The notes beneath the pieces are model-generated. The model had not been told where the DNA came from and made no database searches. It saw nothing but the letters and a program-made list of their open reading frames with translations. Positions 62,957 through 64,000 of a stretch of 64,000 nucleotides of DNA are shown here, piece after piece (position 1 is the stretch's first letter; every line of letters begins with the position of its first letter). The position numbers were made by a program, and so were the translations under genes. Source of the stretch: Paraburkholderia sp. (GTDB lineage Bacteria; Pseudomonadota; Gammaproteobacteria; Burkholderiales; Burkholderiaceae); NCBI RefSeq assembly GCF_028283785.1, contig NZ_JAPWKB010000002.1:248001-312000 (forward strand). Reading direction: 5' to 3'.

Positions 62957-64000
62957 TCACGACGCCTGCGCGCGCCGCTGGCAGGCGTCCATCACGACCT
63001 CGTGAAGCGTCGCGATATCGAACGGTTTCGACAGCACGGTCACGCCGATCGCCGCCGCGCGATCCAGATCCTCGGAGAAACCGGTCATCAGCGCAACGTT
63101 CTGCGCAGGCCAGCGCACGCGAATCTGCTCGGCGAGATCGAGGCCGTTCTGCTCGCCGGGCATCTGGATATCGGACAGCACCAGTTCGAAAGTTTCGCCG
63201 TGTTCGAGCCGGTCCGACGCTTCGTCGGCGGTCGCCGCGACGCGCACGTCCAGCCCGAAGGTTTCGAGGACCGCCGCGACGCCCGCCGCGACTTCCTCGT
63301 TGTCTTCGACCACCAGCACCGTGCCCTGCGTGCTTTCGCGCGCGGCTTCCGGCGGCGGATGCGCATGCGAAGCGGCTGCGGCAACACGGCTGCGCGGCAG
63401 ATACAGACGCACGGTCGTACCGTGTCCCTCGACGGTTTCGATGGCGGCGGAGCCGCCCGCGTCCTCGCACATCGCCTGGACTTGCGCGAGACCCAGGCCC
63501 GTGCCCGAGCCATGCGCCTTGGTTGTGAACAGCGGTTCGAACGCGCGACGCGCGACGTCCTCGCGCATGCCGACGCCGTCGTCGGAGAACGCCAGCATCA
63601 CGAACTCGCCGACCGGCATGCCGACATCCGCCGCCGAATACCGCACGTTCTGGCAACGGATCGCGAACCGGCCGCGACCGTTCATCGCGTCGCGCGCATT
63701 GACCGCGATGTTCATGATCGAAAACTCCAGCTCTTTCGCATCGACGTAGACCGGCCACGCGTCGTCCGCGACATCGACCAGCAGTTGCACGTTGTCGCCG
63801 AGCGCGGCTTTCGCGAATGTTGCGATGGCCGGCAACCATGCGAGCGGCATCACGACTTCCGGCTTCAACGGCTGCTTGCGCGCCACGCTCAACAGTCGGC
63901 GCGCGAGCGATTGCGCGCCCGACGCCGCGCGCTCGACCGCCATCACTTCGCGTTCGAGTCCGTTGAAATTCTTGGTGCGCGCGATGTCGGTATTTGCGGC
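62957..64000 (-). CDS. Hybrid sensor histidine kinase/response regulator, C-terminal part (partial)
   Basis: The reading frame is open to the window edge; the histidine box lies outside. Visible are the ATPase N box 'IMNIAVNARDAM', G1 'SDDGVGM', G2 'GSGTGLGLAQV' and a C-terminal receiver domain with the phospho-acceptor Asp in 'LVLSDIQMPG' and Lys in 'VLSKPFD'. It is a hybrid kinase that transfers phosphate from its own kinase core to the receiver. The sensory N-terminus is missing. It is convergent with the deformylase gene. Confidence 0.93.
   Translation of the reverse strand, partial: AANTDIARTKNFNGLEREVMAVERAASGAQSLARRLLSVARKQPLKPEVVMPLAWLPAIATFAKAALGDNVQLLVDVADDAWPVYVDAKELEFSIMNIAVNARDAMNGRGRFAIRCQNVRYSAADVGMPVGEFVMLAFSDDGVGMREDVARRAFEPLFTTKAHGSGTGLGLAQVQAMCEDAGGSAAIETVEGHGTTVRLYLPRSRVAAAASHAHPPPEAARESTQGTVLVVEDNEEVAAGVAAVLETFGLDVRVAATADEASDRLEHGETFELVLSDIQMPGEQNGLDLAEQIRVRWPAQNVALMTGFSEDLDRAAAIGVTVLSKPFDIATLHEVVMDACQRRAQAS

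Overview
This window looks like chromosomal DNA of a Burkholderiales beta-proteobacterium, most likely Paraburkholderia, Caballeronia or Burkholderia. The evidence is the high GC content, the OmpC-type porin with a GTG start, polyhydroxyalkanoate genes, the DUF2760/Hsp70/Hsp70 block, and many LysR, Lrp, AraC and MarR regulators beside small catabolic operons. I see no IS element, prophage, CRISPR array, rRNA or tRNA. It reads as ordinary chromosome rich in catabolic accessory genes.

Layout. 1-3390 (+): the end of a sugar ABC ATPase, its RbsC-type permease, a PfkB kinase and a GatZ/KbaZ-like protein, all with overlapping ends; probably a ketohexose (tagatose-type) uptake and phosphorylation operon. 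3464-5066 (-): an intracellular-looking PHB depolymerase and a phasin-like protein. 5313-6188 (-): an ECF sigma factor followed by a small membrane protein. 6293-10039: an SDR divergent from an AraC regulator, a ClC chloride channel and a MarR regulator. 10229-18119: ornithine cyclodeaminase (+), then a leftward block of LysR regulator, MHS transporter, porin, amidase, M20 amidohydrolase and Lrp regulator; the enzymes suggest import and hydrolysis of an amide or N-acyl amino acid. 18286-24520: a DsbA-like protein, a membrane diguanylate cyclase, an RlpA-type protein, a glycosyltransferase, a DUF1254/1214 lipoprotein and a small secreted protein.

24626-39148 is one long leftward catabolic region: a ProVWX-type quaternary-amine ABC transporter, then a divergent GlyA paralogue, a DapA-family lyase, an FAD amine oxidase, an aldehyde dehydrogenase, a ProC-like reductase, LysR and GlxA/AraC regulators, and finally sdaA and the normal glyA. 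The last two would turn glycine plus C1 units into serine and then pyruvate. The divergent GlyA paralogue keeps its PLP lysine but has lost several residues of the serine/folate pocket, so the enzymes in the middle of this region may form an undescribed pathway.

39738-51726: a cupin, zwf, an FrnE/DsbA-like oxidoreductase, bacterioferritin, a PAS-GGDEF protein, proline iminopeptidase, a KstD-like flavoprotein with an aldo/keto reductase, a HAD phosphatase, an amidohydrolase and a DUF3597 protein. 51883-56724: an acidic Pro-rich protein, a squalene/phytoene synthase, a strong candidate small RNA with anti-Shine-Dalgarno motifs at about 54124-54183, an AT-richer DUF1996 secreted protein (probably transferred) and a CHAD protein. 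57092-62926 (+): DUF2760, two Hsp70-like ATPases (the second with a C-terminal DUF3731 region) and a divergent peptide deformylase. The right edge cuts a hybrid histidine kinase.
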